Of a DNA stretch of 45,696 bases, positions 19,770 through 31,023 are shown one piece after another. How positions within the stretch are numbered: position 1 is the first letter of the stretch; each line of letters starts with the position of its first letter. The stretch is from Acidobacteriota bacterium (GTDB lineage Bacteria; Acidobacteriota; Vicinamibacteria; Vicinamibacterales; Fen-181), in the NCBI GenBank assembly GCA_003170135.1, contig PMZR01000056.1, positions 1 through 45,696 on the forward strand, given 5' to 3'. The notes under the pieces are model-generated. The model worked only from the letters and a program-made list of their open reading frames with translations. It was not told the DNA's origin and did no database searches. The translations under genes were made by a program, and so were the position numbers.

Positions 19770-22458
19770 CGATTTCCCTGACCACCTTCTCGCTCTCGGC
19801 GAGCATCTGGTCGATCTTGTCGATGTCGCGCCCGCCGGCTTCCGCGAAATCGGGCCTGCCGCCTCCGCCACCGCCGACGATGGGGGCGATTTGCTTCACG
19901 ATCTTGCCCGCCTGAATCGTCTTGGTCAGATCCGATGTCACCGAGACGACGATGGCCACCTTGTCTTCGATGGCGCTCGCCAGCACGACAACGCCGCTCT
20001 TGATGCGCGCTTTGAGCGTGTCGGCGACGCTTCTGAGCGCATCCTTCTCGACACCGTCGACGCGTCGCCGCACGAGTTTGATCGGACCGATGTCGATCGC
20101 GTCGTCCGCCTCGCCCGTCGTCCTGGCGTCGCCGCCCAGCGCCACCTTCGTCTGGAGCTGTGAGGTCTCACGCGCCAGGCGCTTCGCCTCGGACTGGAGC
20201 CGTTCGATGGCCTCGGCCGCCTGCGCGCCGGGGACGTTGAGCGTCTCGAGCACCGCCTCCATCTCGCGGCGGCGCTGCTGGTAATAGGAGACGGCCACCA
20301 GCCCGGTGACCGCCTCGATGCGCCGGACGCCGGCCGCGATGCCGCCCTCCTCGATGATGGCGAAGAACCCGATATCGCCGGTGGCCTGGACGTGCGTGCC
20401 CCCGCAGAGTTCCATGCTGAAGCCCGGCACGGAGACCACGCGGACGCGGTCGCCGTACTTCTCGCCGAACAGCGCCATCGCGCCCGAGGCGATGGCGTCC
20501 TGCGTGGAGCGGATCTCGGTCTCGAGCGGTGTGTTCCGGCAGATCTGCTCGTTGACGATGCGTTCGACCGCCTCGACGTGCTCGCGGGTCAGCGGCGCGA
20601 AGTGGACGAAGTCGAAGCGCAACCGATCGGGTGCGACGAGCGAGCCCGCCTGCTTCACGTGGCCGCCGAGCACCTGCCGCAACGCCGCGTGCAGCAGGTG
20701 GGTGGCCGTGTGATGGCGTCGCGTGGCGTCGCGTGCATCCTCGTGGACCTCCGCCGTCACGAGGTCGCGTTCGTCGAGCACGCCGGTCACCACGCGCACG
20801 TGGTGCAGCCGCGGCCAATCCGGCGAGGCGCGCAGGACGCCGTCGACGACCGCTTCGCCGACACCCGCCAGCTTGTAGAGCCGGCCGACGTCGGACACCT
20901 GGCCGCCGGCCTCGAGGTAGAACGGCGTCTGGTCGAGCGCCACGTAGCCGCGGTCGCCTTCTCGCAGTTCCGGCACTTCCGCGCGATCCTCGTTGAAGAG
21001 CGCGATGATCTGCGCGCCGTGGATCCGGGTCGTCGTGTACCCCTCGAACCGATCGCCCGACCCGCGCAGTCCCTCGGCGGTCGCCTCCTTTGTGACGGTG
21101 AAGGTCTCGGCGCGCATGCTCTCGAAACCGCTCTTCGAGCGTGCCTTCTGGCGCTGTCCCTCCATGGCCAGCTCGAAGCCGGTGGCGTCGATCGCCAGGT
21201 GGCGTTCGTTGGCGAGATCCTCGACGAAATCGAGCGGAACGCCGTAGGTGTCGTAGAGGCGGAACGCCTCGTCACCGGGGACGAGGCGGCCCGGGCTTGC
21301 CGCGGCGCGGTCCAGCACTTCCTCGAGGCGCGGCAGGCCGGAGGACAGCACCGCTTCGAACCGTTCCTCCTCGCCCCGCACGACCTGGACGATGTAATCG
21401 CGGCCGGACGGCAGCTCCGCGTACGCGTCGCCCATCTGCTTGACGAGGACGTCGACGAGCCGGTGCAGCGCCGGTTCCTGCAGGCCCAGGCGCTTGCCGT
21501 GCCGCATCGCGCGCCGCATGATCTTGCGCAGCACGTAGCCGCGCCACTCGTTGGACGGGACCACGCCGTCGGCGATGAGGAAGGTCGTGGCGCGCATGTG
21601 GTCGGCGACGACCCTGGTCGAGACGTCGACCGACGACATGCCGCCGCCGTAGGACGTGCCCGTCATCCGCCCGAGCGCGTGGATGAGCGGCGTGAAGAGG
21701 TCGGTGTCGTAGTTGGACACCTTGTCCTGCAGCACCGCCGTGATCCGCTCGAGGCCCATGCCCGTGTCGATCGACTTGGCCGGCAGGGGCTGCAGCTGGC
21801 CGTCCGGCTGGCGGTCGAACTCCATGAACACGTTGTTCCAGATTTCGACATAGCGATCGCAGCTGCACGCGATGCCCTTGCACACCGGCTCCGCGCATGG
21901 CAGGTCGTTGCCGCGGAAGTAGTGGATTTCCGAGCAGCGTCCGCACGGCCCCGTTTCACCCATCGCCCAGAAGTTGTCGGCGAGGCCCAGCTCGCCGATG
22001 CGATCGGGCGGCACGAACTGCCGCCACAGGTCGTAGGCTTCATCGTCGCGCGGCACGCCGCCCTCGCCGCCGAACACGGTCGCGTAGAGCCGGTCAGGCG
22101 GCAGCCGCCAGGTCTCGGTCAGCAGTGTCCAGGCGAACGGGATCGCGTCGCGCTTGAAGTAATCGCCGAACGAGAAGTTGCCGAGCATCTCGAAGAACGT
22201 GTGATGGCGCAGCGACGGGCCGACGTTCTCGAGATCGTTGTGCTTGCCGCTGACGCGCATGCACTTCTGGGAACTGGTGGCCCGCGTGTAGTCGCGCCGC
22301 TCCTTGCCGAGGAACACGTCCTTGAACTGGTTCATGCCGGCGTTGGTGAACAGCAGCGACGGATCGTCGGCCGGCACGAGCGGCGAACTCGGGACGATCC
22401 GGTGGAGGTGGCGTTCGAAGAAGGCGAGAAAAGAGCGGCGAATCTCGTTCGAGGTCAT
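19753..22458 (-). CDS. alaS: Alanyl-tRNA synthetase
   Basis: The 901-residue protein is a full-length AlaRS. It has the class II core from MTSNEIRRSFLAFFERH with NAGMNQFKD, then the tRNA-recognition region. The editing domain has zinc ligands in HHTATHLLH (~583) and CGGTH (~685). The C-terminal DHHA1 domain has the glycine-rich GGGGGGRPDFAEAGG. The final residues VDGKQ and the TAG stop are written in heptad-repeat sequence. The ATG has no Shine-Dalgarno sequence, but a TACAAT box ends exactly 6 nt upstream, so a leaderless transcript is likely. It follows recX. Confidence 0.97.
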   Translation of the reverse strand: MTSNEIRRSFLAFFERHLHRIVPSSPLVPADDPSLLFTNAGMNQFKDVFLGKERRDYTRATSSQKCMRVSGKHNDLENVGPSLRHHTFFEMLGNFSFGDYFKRDAIPFAWTLLTETWRLPPDRLYATVFGGEGGVPRDDEAYDLWRQFVPPDRIGELGLADNFWAMGETGPCGRCSEIHYFRGNDLPCAEPVCKGIACSCDRYVEIWNNVFMEFDRQPDGQLQPLPAKSIDTGMGLERITAVLQDKVSNYDTDLFTPLIHALGRMTGTSYGGGMSSVDVSTRVVADHMRATTFLIADGVVPSNEWRGYVLRKIMRRAMRHGKRLGLQEPALHRLVDVLVKQMGDAYAELPSGRDYIVQVVRGEEERFEAVLSSGLPRLEEVLDRAAASPGRLVPGDEAFRLYDTYGVPLDFVEDLANERHLAIDATGFELAMEGQRQKARSKSGFESMRAETFTVTKEATAEGLRGSGDRFEGYTTTRIHGAQIIALFNEDRAEVPELREGDRGYVALDQTPFYLEAGGQVSDVGRLYKLAGVGEAVVDGVLRASPDWPRLHHVRVVTGVLDERDLVTAEVHEDARDATRRHHTATHLLHAALRQVLGGHVKQAGSLVAPDRLRFDFVHFAPLTREHVEAVERIVNEQICRNTPLETEIRSTQDAIASGAMALFGEKYGDRVRVVSVPGFSMELCGGTHVQATGDIGFFAIIEEGGIAAGVRRIEAVTGLVAVSYYQQRRREMEAVLETLNVPGAQAAEAIERLQSEAKRLARETSQLQTKVALGGDARTTGEADDAIDIGPIKLVRRRVDGVEKDALRSVADTLKARIKSGVVVLASAIEDKVAIVVSVTSDLTKTIQAGKIVKQIAPIVGGGGGGRPDFAEAGGRDIDKIDQMLAESEKVVREIVDGKQ

Positions 22459-22464
22459 AGGGGG

Positions 22465-22470
22465 ATTGTA
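22465..22470 (-). promoter_or_regulatory. TACAAT box, leaderless-type promoter of alaS
   Basis: On the minus strand TACAAT ends 6 nt before the alaS ATG. The spacing equals that seen for the ABC ATPase gene and rsmE. The upstream sequence is heptad array, so no standard -35 box is present. Confidence 0.5.
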
Positions 22471-22477
22471 CCAAAAA

Positions 22478-22519
22478 GGCTCAGGGCTTACGGCTCAAGG
22501 CTTCGGGCTCGACGCCTCA
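22478..22519. repeat. Heptad array between recX and alaS
   Basis: Plus-strand units are GGCTCAG, GGCTTAC, GGCTCAA, GGCTTCG, GGCTCGA and CGCCTCA. Read with the genes, the array begins inside the recX stop codon (TGAGGCG) and ends at a T-run just before the alaS -10 box. Confidence 0.82.
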
Positions 22520-23050
22520 GTCCTGCGACTCGCCCTCGTCCTGACCGAACTCGGACGACCGGGCCCGACGCTCGTCCAGCGCCTTCCTGACGGCGGCGGG
22601 CGCGAAGCCCTGGCGGACGAGCGCGGCAAAGAGGCGGCGGTATTCGGCGGGCGTCGCGACGGGGCGGTCCGGCGGCTTCAGCCGGCGGGCGAGCGCGCGC
22701 GCGAGCAGCGCGTCCTCTTCGACCTCCTCGAACACGGCGTCCACGGCGTGACGGGCGGTCTCGGCATCGATGCCGATGCTGCGCAGGCGCAGGAGCACCC
22801 GCTCGCGGCCGCGGCCGCGCAGGCTGGCCTCGACCCGCGCGCGGCCCAGGGCGACCCGGCGGTCATCGATCGCGCCGGTGCCGCGCAGGTGCTCGATCGC
22901 CGGGTCGATCATGTCGTTCGGGCAGCCGCGCCGCCGCAACCGCAGCCGGATCTCGGCCGCCGAGAGGTCGCGGGCCGCCAGCCACGCGAGCACGAGCCCG
23001 CACGCGGATCGCACGCTGGACGGCGCGTGGGAAGTCGGTCGGCCAGTCAT
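22517..23050 (-). CDS. recX: Regulatory protein RecX
   Basis: The 177-residue protein is rich in three-helix repeats typical of RecX. LAARDLSAAEIRLRLRRRG begins the first repeat, and DDRRVALGRARVEASLRGRGRERV is the second. A final Ala/Arg-rich repeat ends near RQGFAPAAVRKALD. RecX caps RecA filaments and lowers RecA activity. recA is not in the window; the gene follows pilT by 56 bases filled with a heptad array. The ATG at 23050 has no Shine-Dalgarno sequence. Confidence 0.85.
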   Translation of the reverse strand: MTGRPTSHAPSSVRSACGLVLAWLAARDLSAAEIRLRLRRRGCPNDMIDPAIEHLRGTGAIDDRRVALGRARVEASLRGRGRERVLLRLRSIGIDAETARHAVDAVFEEVEEDALLARALARRLKPPDRPVATPAEYRRLFAALVRQGFAPAAVRKALDERRARSSEFGQDEGESQD

Positions 23051-23070
23051 AGGATGGTCAGGAATCGACC

Positions 23071-23105
23071 GGTCCTGACGCCTGAATCCCGATTCCTGAT
23101 TCCTG
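23071..23105. repeat. Heptad array between pilT and recX
   Basis: Plus-strand units are GGTCCTG, ACGCCTG, AATCCCG, ATTCCTG, ATTCCTG; the sense-strand consensus is CAGGAAT. It starts 1 nt after the pilT TAA. The 20 bases before the recX ATG contain a partial inverted copy of the unit. Confidence 0.8.
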
Positions 23106-23106
23106 C

Positions 23107-24258
23107 TTATTTCCCGAACCGCGTAATCGCCGACGGGTCCATCTTCAGGACGGTGCTGGCCATCTGCGCCTTGGCCGCGTCGCCCGTCAACGAGATGCCC
23201 TGCACCTTCAGCTTGAATTCGTCGACGTTCGACACCCAGCGCATCGCCTCTTCGAAGGTGACCAAGCCGGAATGGTAGAGGCTGAGGATCGACTGGTCGA
23301 ACGTCTGCATGCCGTACTGCGACGTGCCTTCCGCGATGGCGCCGGGAATCAGCGTCGTCTTGGCGCGGCTGCCGATGCAGTCGCGGATGAACGGCGTGTT
23401 GATCATCACCTCGACCGCGACCGCGCGGCCCGTGCCGTCGGCGCGCGGCAGGAGGCGCTGCGAGATGACGGCCTTGAGCACGGTGGCCAGTTGCAGGCGC
23501 ACCTGCTTGCGCTGGTGCGGCGGGAACACCGCGATGATGCGGTTGATGGTCTCGGAGGCGTCCATGGTGTGCAGCGTCGAGAGGACGAGGTGCCCGGTCT
23601 CGGCGGCCACCAGCGCCGTCTCGATCGTTTCCAGATCCCGCATCTCGCCGACCAGGATGACGTCGGGGTCCTGCCGCAGGGCGCTGCGCAGCGCGAAGCC
23701 GAACGACTGCGTGTCGACGCTGACCTCGCGCTGGTTGACGAGCGAGCGATTGTCGCGGTGCAGGAACTCGATCGGATCCTCGACGGTCATGACGTGGCAG
23801 CTGCGCGACGTGTTGATGTGATCGACCATCGCCGCCAGCGTCGTGCTCTTGCCGCTGCCGGTCGTGCCGGTGACGAGCACCAGGCCGCGCTCCTCTTCGG
23901 CAATCCGGGCAATCACCGGCGGCAGCCCCAGTTCCTCGATCGGCTTGATGCGCATCGGGATGATGCGCAGCGCCAGGCCGATCGTGCCGCGCTGCTGGTA
24001 GATGTTGCAGCGGAAGCGGCCGAGGCCCTGCACGCTGTAGGCGATGTCGATTTCCATCAGCTCGTTGAACTTCTGGCGCTGGGCGGTCGACATCACGGCC
24101 TGCGCCATGGTCACCGTGTCCTCGTGCGTCAGCCGCTTTTCCTCGGTGGCGACCACCAGCGTGCCGTGCATGCGGAGCATCGGGTAGCTGCCGACCTTGA
24201 GGTGCAGGTCCGAGGCCCCGCGTTCGACGGCGATTTTCAGCAGGTCGTTGACGTGCAT
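23107..24258 (-). CDS. Type IV pilus retraction ATPase, PilT/PilU family
   Basis: The 383-residue protein begins MHVNDLLKIAVERGASDLHL, the PilT-type start. It has Walker A GTTGSGKST (~131-139), an Asp box with TVEDPIEF, Walker B DPDVILVGEMRD and the His box LSTLHTMDA. The tail TFDQSILSLYHSGLVTFEEAMRW is more like PilU than the AIREGK motif of PilT, so I give no symbol. It powers pilus retraction from the cytoplasm and would support twitching and, with comEC, DNA uptake. It starts 6 bases after ilvE; no other pilus genes are nearby. Confidence 0.93.
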   Translation of the reverse strand: MHVNDLLKIAVERGASDLHLKVGSYPMLRMHGTLVVATEEKRLTHEDTVTMAQAVMSTAQRQKFNELMEIDIAYSVQGLGRFRCNIYQQRGTIGLALRIIPMRIKPIEELGLPPVIARIAEEERGLVLVTGTTGSGKSTTLAAMVDHINTSRSCHVMTVEDPIEFLHRDNRSLVNQREVSVDTQSFGFALRSALRQDPDVILVGEMRDLETIETALVAAETGHLVLSTLHTMDASETINRIIAVFPPHQRKQVRLQLATVLKAVISQRLLPRADGTGRAVAVEVMINTPFIRDCIGSRAKTTLIPGAIAEGTSQYGMQTFDQSILSLYHSGLVTFEEAMRWVSNVDEFKLKVQGISLTGDAAKAQMASTVLKMDPSAITRFGK

Positions 24259-24264
24259 CGTCGG

Positions 24265-25230
24265 TTATCCCGCCTTGGCAGCCGCGGCACCGGTGGGCGC
24301 GGTTTCCGGATAGACGTAGGTCAGCCAGCCGTGCGTGTCCGGCGCTGTGCCGGTGATCAGGCCGAAGAAGGCGCTCTGGATGGCCGCGGTCACCGGCCCC
24401 CGCTTGCCGGTGCCGATCGGAATCTTGTCGATCGCGCGGATCGGGGTGATCTCGACCGCCGTGCCGGCGAAGAACACCTCGTCGGCGATGTAGAGCATCT
24501 CGCGCGGCACCGCCTGCTCGCGGACGTCGTACCCGAGATCGCGTGCGAGGGTGACGACCGAATCGCGCGTGATCCCCGGCAGGATCGAGGCCGCGAGCGG
24601 CGGCGTGTAGAGGACGCCGTCGCGCACCAGGAAGACGTTCTCGCCGCTGCCTTCGCTCACCTGGCCGTTGGTGTCGAGCGCGATCCCTTCGCTGTAGCCG
24701 TCGACGATCGCTTCCATCTTGATGAGCTGCGAGTTCGCATAGTTGGCGCTGGACTTGGCGAGCGACGGGAACGTGTTCGGCGCGCTGCGCGTCCACGAAC
24801 TGATTCGCACGTCCACGCCAGCCTCGAGCGCTTCGGGGCCCAGGTAGCGGCCCCACTCCCACAACAGGATGGCGGCATCGACGGGGCAGGGAAACGGGTT
24901 GACGCCGAGCGCCGCGTACCCGCGGTAGATGAGCGGCCGGATGTAACACGCCTTGAACGCGTTGGCGCGGATCGTCTCGAGCACCGCCTCCTGGAATCCG
25001 TCGTGCCCGAGCGGATACTCCATCCGGTAGATCCTGGCCGAGTCGTAGAGGCGCCGGATGTGTGCGTCGAGACGGAAACAGGCCGGGCCCTTCGCCGTGT
25101 TGTAGCAGCGCGCGCCTTCGAACACGCCGCTGCCGTAATGGATCACGTGCGAGCCGATGTGGATCCTGGCGTCCGCCCACTCGACCAGGGTGCCGTTCAT
25201 CCAGACCTTACCGGTGCCCGCGAAACTCAT
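24265..25230 (-). CDS. ilvE: Branched-chain amino acid aminotransferase
   Basis: The 321-residue fold-type IV PLP enzyme has HYGSGVFEGARCY near the N-terminus and RISSWTRSAPNTFP. The likely PLP lysine is in AKSSANYANS, and EGIALDTNGQVSEGSGENVF and GITRDSV follow. It interconverts Leu, Ile and Val with their 2-oxo acids. The ATG at 25230 has AAGGGGG 5 nt upstream. The frame stays open far upstream, but that part has no family similarity. It probably heads the ilvE-pilT-recX transcript. Confidence 0.93.
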   Translation of the reverse strand: MSFAGTGKVWMNGTLVEWADARIHIGSHVIHYGSGVFEGARCYNTAKGPACFRLDAHIRRLYDSARIYRMEYPLGHDGFQEAVLETIRANAFKACYIRPLIYRGYAALGVNPFPCPVDAAILLWEWGRYLGPEALEAGVDVRISSWTRSAPNTFPSLAKSSANYANSQLIKMEAIVDGYSEGIALDTNGQVSEGSGENVFLVRDGVLYTPPLAASILPGITRDSVVTLARDLGYDVREQAVPREMLYIADEVFFAGTAVEITPIRAIDKIPIGTGKRGPVTAAIQSAFFGLITGTAPDTHGWLTYVYPETAPTGAAAAKAG

Positions 25231-25325
25231 CGATCCCCCTTGACCAGACCCCACCTGCCCATTGTCCGCGGTCGCATGAAGCGGAGGCAAGCGGACACTC
25301 CAACGCTCCACCAGCGAGCGCGACC

Positions 25326-25331
25326 ATTCTA
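25326..25331 (-). promoter_or_regulatory. Weak -10 candidate for ilvE
   Basis: TAGAAT lies on the minus strand about 95 bases upstream of the ilvE start. No -35 match is seen. The leader would hold a GTCCGC/GCGGAC inverted repeat. Confidence 0.25.
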
Positions 25332-25367
25332 ACACCGTGAAGATGCCCGCCGGGTCCGCGCCTACTA

Positions 25368-25467
25368 GGCTTCGCCGCAAAACGGGCGCCGATCCGCCTT
25401 CGCGCCGTCGCGCTTCGGCGAGAACCGGTGCGTCATTGGGCTTCGCCGCAAAACGGGCACCGATCCG
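25368..25467. repeat. 29-bp direct repeat covering the kinase gene's 3' end
   Basis: GGCTTCGCCGCAAAACGGGC-N-CCGATCCG occurs at 25368-25396 and 25439-25467 with one mismatch. The right copy encodes the DRCPFCGEA end of the kinase. The left copy is past its stop, and in frame it would give DRRPFCGEA then stop codons. Confidence 0.85.
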
Positions 25468-26416
25468 AACGCGCGTGCAGCGGCTTGCGGCAGTGCCAGC
25501 AGAACCGCGGTTGCGGCGTCTCCCGGGCTTTGAGGCGGCTCTGCAGGTCGGACAACTCGTCGCCGGGCCCCGACCCCGACGCGGCTCGTTCCACCCCGCT
25601 CGGCCGGACGCCGGTGCCGCGTTTGCGGGCGGCCAGCAGGGCCTCGAGCAAATCGCCGGCCCGCTGGTAGCGGTCAGGGATGTTGGGCGCCATCGCGCGC
25701 ATGACGACCGCGCTGACGGCGCGCGGGATGCGGGCATTGCGCATGTGCGGAGGGGTCACGAGCTCGCCCCGGACCAGCTTGTCGATGTCCTTCGGCAGCG
25801 GCGTGTTGTAGGGCAACAGGCCGGTCAACATCTGGTACATGCTCACGCCGAGCGAGTAGATGTCCGAGGCGAAGACAGCCTTGCCCTGGAACTGCTCAGG
25901 CGCCATGTAGGGCGGGCTGCCGATGACCGTGGTGCCCTGCGCGGCAAGTTCGAGGAAGCGCGAGGTGCCGAAGTCCGCCACCTTGACCATGCTGGCATCC
26001 GAGACGAGCACGTTGGCCGGACGCAGATCGCGATGGATGACGCCCTGCGCGTGCGCGTAATCGACGCCATTGCAGATCTGGCAGGTCAGGTCGAGTGCGC
26101 GCCGCAGATCGAGCGCCCCGTCACGCGCGATGACGGTCTCGAGCGTCTCGCCCTGGACGTACTCCATCACGATGAAGAACGTGTTCTCGATCTTCTCGGC
26201 CGTGATGATCGAGACGATGTTCGGGTGGTTCAAACTGGCGAGCAGGCGCGGTTCCTGGAGCAACTCGCCGAAATCCACGTTCTGGCGGTGCGGCACCTTG
26301 ATCGCGACTTTCTTGTCGATCCAGGTGTCTTCCGCGAGGTAGACCGCTCCGAACCCGCCGCTGCCGAGCGACGCAAGGATCTTGTATTTCCCGATGGTCT
26401 GGCCGCGGAAGAACAT
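25433..26416 (-). CDS. Serine/threonine protein kinase with C-terminal zinc ribbon
   Basis: The 327-residue protein starts MFFRGQTIGKYKILASLG. The kinase domain is complete: GSGGFGAVY glycine loop, VAIK lysine, HRDLRPANV catalytic loop with Asp, ADFG, and APEQ. The catalytic loop has Arg where Lys is usual (HRDLKP). A linker leads to a C-terminal zinc ribbon, CWHCRKP...CPFCG. There is no membrane segment, so the enzyme is cytosolic. The ATG at 26416 sits 13 nt after a TATACT box; longer frames upstream would enter the divergent rsmE gene. Confidence 0.9.
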   Translation of the reverse strand: MFFRGQTIGKYKILASLGSGGFGAVYLAEDTWIDKKVAIKVPHRQNVDFGELLQEPRLLASLNHPNIVSIITAEKIENTFFIVMEYVQGETLETVIARDGALDLRRALDLTCQICNGVDYAHAQGVIHRDLRPANVLVSDASMVKVADFGTSRFLELAAQGTTVIGSPPYMAPEQFQGKAVFASDIYSLGVSMYQMLTGLLPYNTPLPKDIDKLVRGELVTPPHMRNARIPRAVSAVVMRAMAPNIPDRYQRAGDLLEALLAARKRGTGVRPSGVERAASGSGPGDELSDLQSRLKARETPQPRFCWHCRKPLHARSDRCPFCGEAQ

Positions 26417-26429
26417 TGCAGGCGGGCTG

Positions 26430-26435
26430 AGTATA
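26430..26435 (-). promoter_or_regulatory. -10 box of the kinase gene
   Basis: TATACT on the minus strand ends 13 nt before the kinase ATG, predicting a leader of only a few bases. It is divergent from the rsmE promoter in the same 80-bp gap. Confidence 0.45.
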
Positions 26436-26484
26436 GCGCAGTGCGGCCCGATCCCACCAAGTGGGACCGCCCGCCCGCCGTGGC

Positions 26485-26490
26485 TATAAT
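26485..26490 (+). promoter_or_regulatory. TATAAT box, leaderless-type promoter of rsmE
   Basis: A perfect TATAAT ends 6 nt before the rsmE ATG at 26497. This predicts transcription start at or next to the start codon. Confidence 0.6.
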
Positions 26491-26496
26491 CGCCAG

Positions 26497-27205
26497 ATGC
26501 ACGCGCGTTTCTACGTTCCGGATCTCCAGGCCCATCGACCGGCGGCGCTGCCGCCCGGCGAAGCGGAGCACCTGGTGCGCGTCCTGCGGTTGCGCGCCGG
26601 CGACGAGGTCGCCGTCTTCGACGGCCGCGGCCACGAGTACCTCGCGCAGGTCGAATCGACGGGCCGCGGCGTGGTGATCGTCCGGCCGACATCGGCCCGG
26701 CGGCCGGCGCCCGAGCCAGCGGTCCGACTGTCGGTTGCGATCGGCGTCACCAAGGGCGACCGGATGGACGGCGCGGTGCGCGACGCCGCCATGCTCGGGG
26801 CGAGCGTCGTCCAGCCCGTCGTGACCGCGCGCGCCGAGACGACCCTCGCGTCGCTCGCGCGGGGCAACCGCGCGGAGCGCTGGCGCCGCGTGGCGGTGGC
26901 GTCGGTCAAACAATGCGGTCGCGCCGTGGTGCCCGACGTGCGCGAGCCGCTGGAACTCGCGGACTACCTGGCTCGCGAGACCGCCGACCTCCGACTGCTG
27001 CTGGTCGAACCGCGCGCGGAAGGATCGTCGACCCTCGCGGGGATATCGACGCCGGAGTCGGCCGCGGTGCTGATCGGGCCGGAAGGCGGGTGGACTGCCG
27101 CGGAGATCGAGGCGGCCTGCCGGTCGGGCTTCCATGCGATCACGCTCGGCCAGCGGACGCTGCGCGCCGACGCGATGCCCATCGCGGCGATTGCGGTGCT
27201 GCAGT

Positions 27206-27225
<20 letters not shown>
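26497..27225 (+). CDS. rsmE: 16S rRNA (uracil1498-N3)-methyltransferase
   Basis: The 242-residue SPOUT methyltransferase starts MHARFYVPDLQ with a PUA-like N-domain (GEAEHLVRVLRLRAGDEV). The knot region carries LIGPEGGWTAAEIEAA and LGQRTLRADA. It methylates U1498 of 16S rRNA. A longer frame from 26461 exists, but it would contain the -10 box; ATG 26497 fits the family start. The 3' end overlaps prmA, on the other strand, by 20 bases. Confidence 0.93.
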
Positions 27226-29831
<2,606 letters not shown>

Positions 29832-29883
29832 CAGTTGGACTCCCGTACACGGCTACGCAACACGCGGGCCTTCCCCTGGGACC

Positions 29884-30969
29884 TCAGCACCTCGGCGCGG
29901 CGTCGGTGTCGTCCCAGCCGCTGTCGCGCAGCACGCGCGAGACCGCCCGTGCCACGCTGTCGACAATCGAGATCGATCGCCAGTACGGCATGCGGGTCGG
30001 GCCGATGACGCCGACCCGCCCCATCCGCCGCCCGTCGAAATAGGTGGAGGTGACGAGCGCGAAATCCTTCAGGTCCGGCGACTGGTGCTCGGCGCCGATG
30101 ATGACGGTCAACCCCTCGGTGTTCAGGTATTCCGTCAGCAGTCGCACCAGGCGGTGTTTCTCCTCGACCAGTTTCAGCAATCCCTGCAGCATGGCAATCG
30201 GCGGCCCGGCCGAACCCTCGGCCGCCTGGTCGAGCAGCAGCGACGTGCCTTCGATGAACAACGAGTTCTCGTCGGGCAGGCCCTCGAACGTGGACTGCGC
30301 CAGCCGGAGCGCGCGGGACAGGAGCTGGTCGTAGAGCGACTGCTCCTGGCACAACCGCTCGACGACCGCTGCGCGCACTTCGGACAGGCACAGGCCCGCG
30401 AACTCGCTGTTCAAGTAATTGGCCGCCTGCCGCAGCACGTCGGCGTCGAGCTGTTCCTTGATATCGACGACCTTGTGCGTGACCTGCCCGCCCTTGGCCA
30501 CCATGACGACGAGGACGGCGGTGTTGGCGAGCGGCACGAAATCGATCCGGTGGAATGCGGCCGCCTGGTTCTCGGGTCCGAGCGCGAAGGCCACCTGTCG
30601 GGAGTTCCTCGACAGCACGTGCGAGACCTGCGCGAGCATATCCGCCATCAGCGCGTTGGTGCCCGTGTGCTGGCGCAGCTGCGCCTCGACCGACGCGTTG
30701 GGCCGGCCCATGCGGCGCATCGTCATGAGCATGTCCACGTAGAACCGGTAGCCGAGGTCTGTCGGGATCCGCCCGGCCGACGTGTGCGGCTGGCGTACAT
30801 AGCCCTGCTCCTCGAGCTGGGCCAGCACGTTGCGGACCGATGCCGAGGACAGGCCGCCGACCGACCGGCTGAGCGTCGCCGAGCCGACAGGTAGCCCCGT
30901 CTCGATATATTCTCGGGCGAGCGCCGCGAGAATGCGCCCCGCCCTCTCTGAAAGCCTGGTGGTCTGCAT
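29884..30969 (-). CDS. hrcA: Heat-shock transcription repressor HrcA
   Basis: The 361-residue protein has a winged-helix N-domain (RAGRILAALAREYIETGLPVGS and SSASVRNVLAQLEEQGYV), then the GAF-like and insertion domains. It ends with IGPTRMPYWRSISIVDSVA, typical of HrcA. It binds CIRCE operators and is folded by GroEL, so it senses chaperone demand. A CIRCE element lies immediately before the ATG, so the operon is autoregulated. Confidence 0.97.
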   Translation of the reverse strand: MQTTRLSERAGRILAALAREYIETGLPVGSATLSRSVGGLSSASVRNVLAQLEEQGYVRQPHTSAGRIPTDLGYRFYVDMLMTMRRMGRPNASVEAQLRQHTGTNALMADMLAQVSHVLSRNSRQVAFALGPENQAAAFHRIDFVPLANTAVLVVMVAKGGQVTHKVVDIKEQLDADVLRQAANYLNSEFAGLCLSEVRAAVVERLCQEQSLYDQLLSRALRLAQSTFEGLPDENSLFIEGTSLLLDQAAEGSAGPPIAMLQGLLKLVEEKHRLVRLLTEYLNTEGLTVIIGAEHQSPDLKDFALVTSTYFDGRRMGRVGVIGPTRMPYWRSISIVDSVARAVSRVLRDSGWDDTDAAPRC

Positions 30970-30996
30970 TTAGCAGTCAGATGCCGAGAGTGCTAA
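30970..30996 (-). promoter_or_regulatory. CIRCE operator of hrcA
   Basis: TTAGCAGTC, a 9-bp spacer and GAGTGCTAA match the CIRCE consensus (TTAGCACTC-N9-GAGTGCTAA) except for one base. It touches the hrcA ATG with no gap and, read from the other side, begins where transcription should start, so it would make up nearly the whole leader. Confidence 0.95.
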
Positions 30997-31003
30997 CCGT
31001 TCG

Positions 31004-31009
31004 ATTATA
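31004..31009 (-). promoter_or_regulatory. -10 box of the hrcA operon
   Basis: TATAAT on the minus strand lies 7 bases upstream of the CIRCE element. It is in the short gap after the xdhC stop; the -35 region would overlap the xdhC end and matches poorly. Confidence 0.6.
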
Positions 31010-31023
31010 CCGCAGAACGCCGT

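Noticed and set aside
22517..25180. A single 887-codon minus-strand frame
   Set aside because: Only the last ~177 codons are a real gene (recX). The rest is the wrong frame of pilT and ilvE.
25227..25275. 16-codon leader frame ending in ATGA overlap with ilvE (MRPRTMGRWGLVKGDR)
   Set aside because: Only one Leu and one Val, no run of branched-chain codons and no terminator or antiterminator pair, so an attenuator is not supported.
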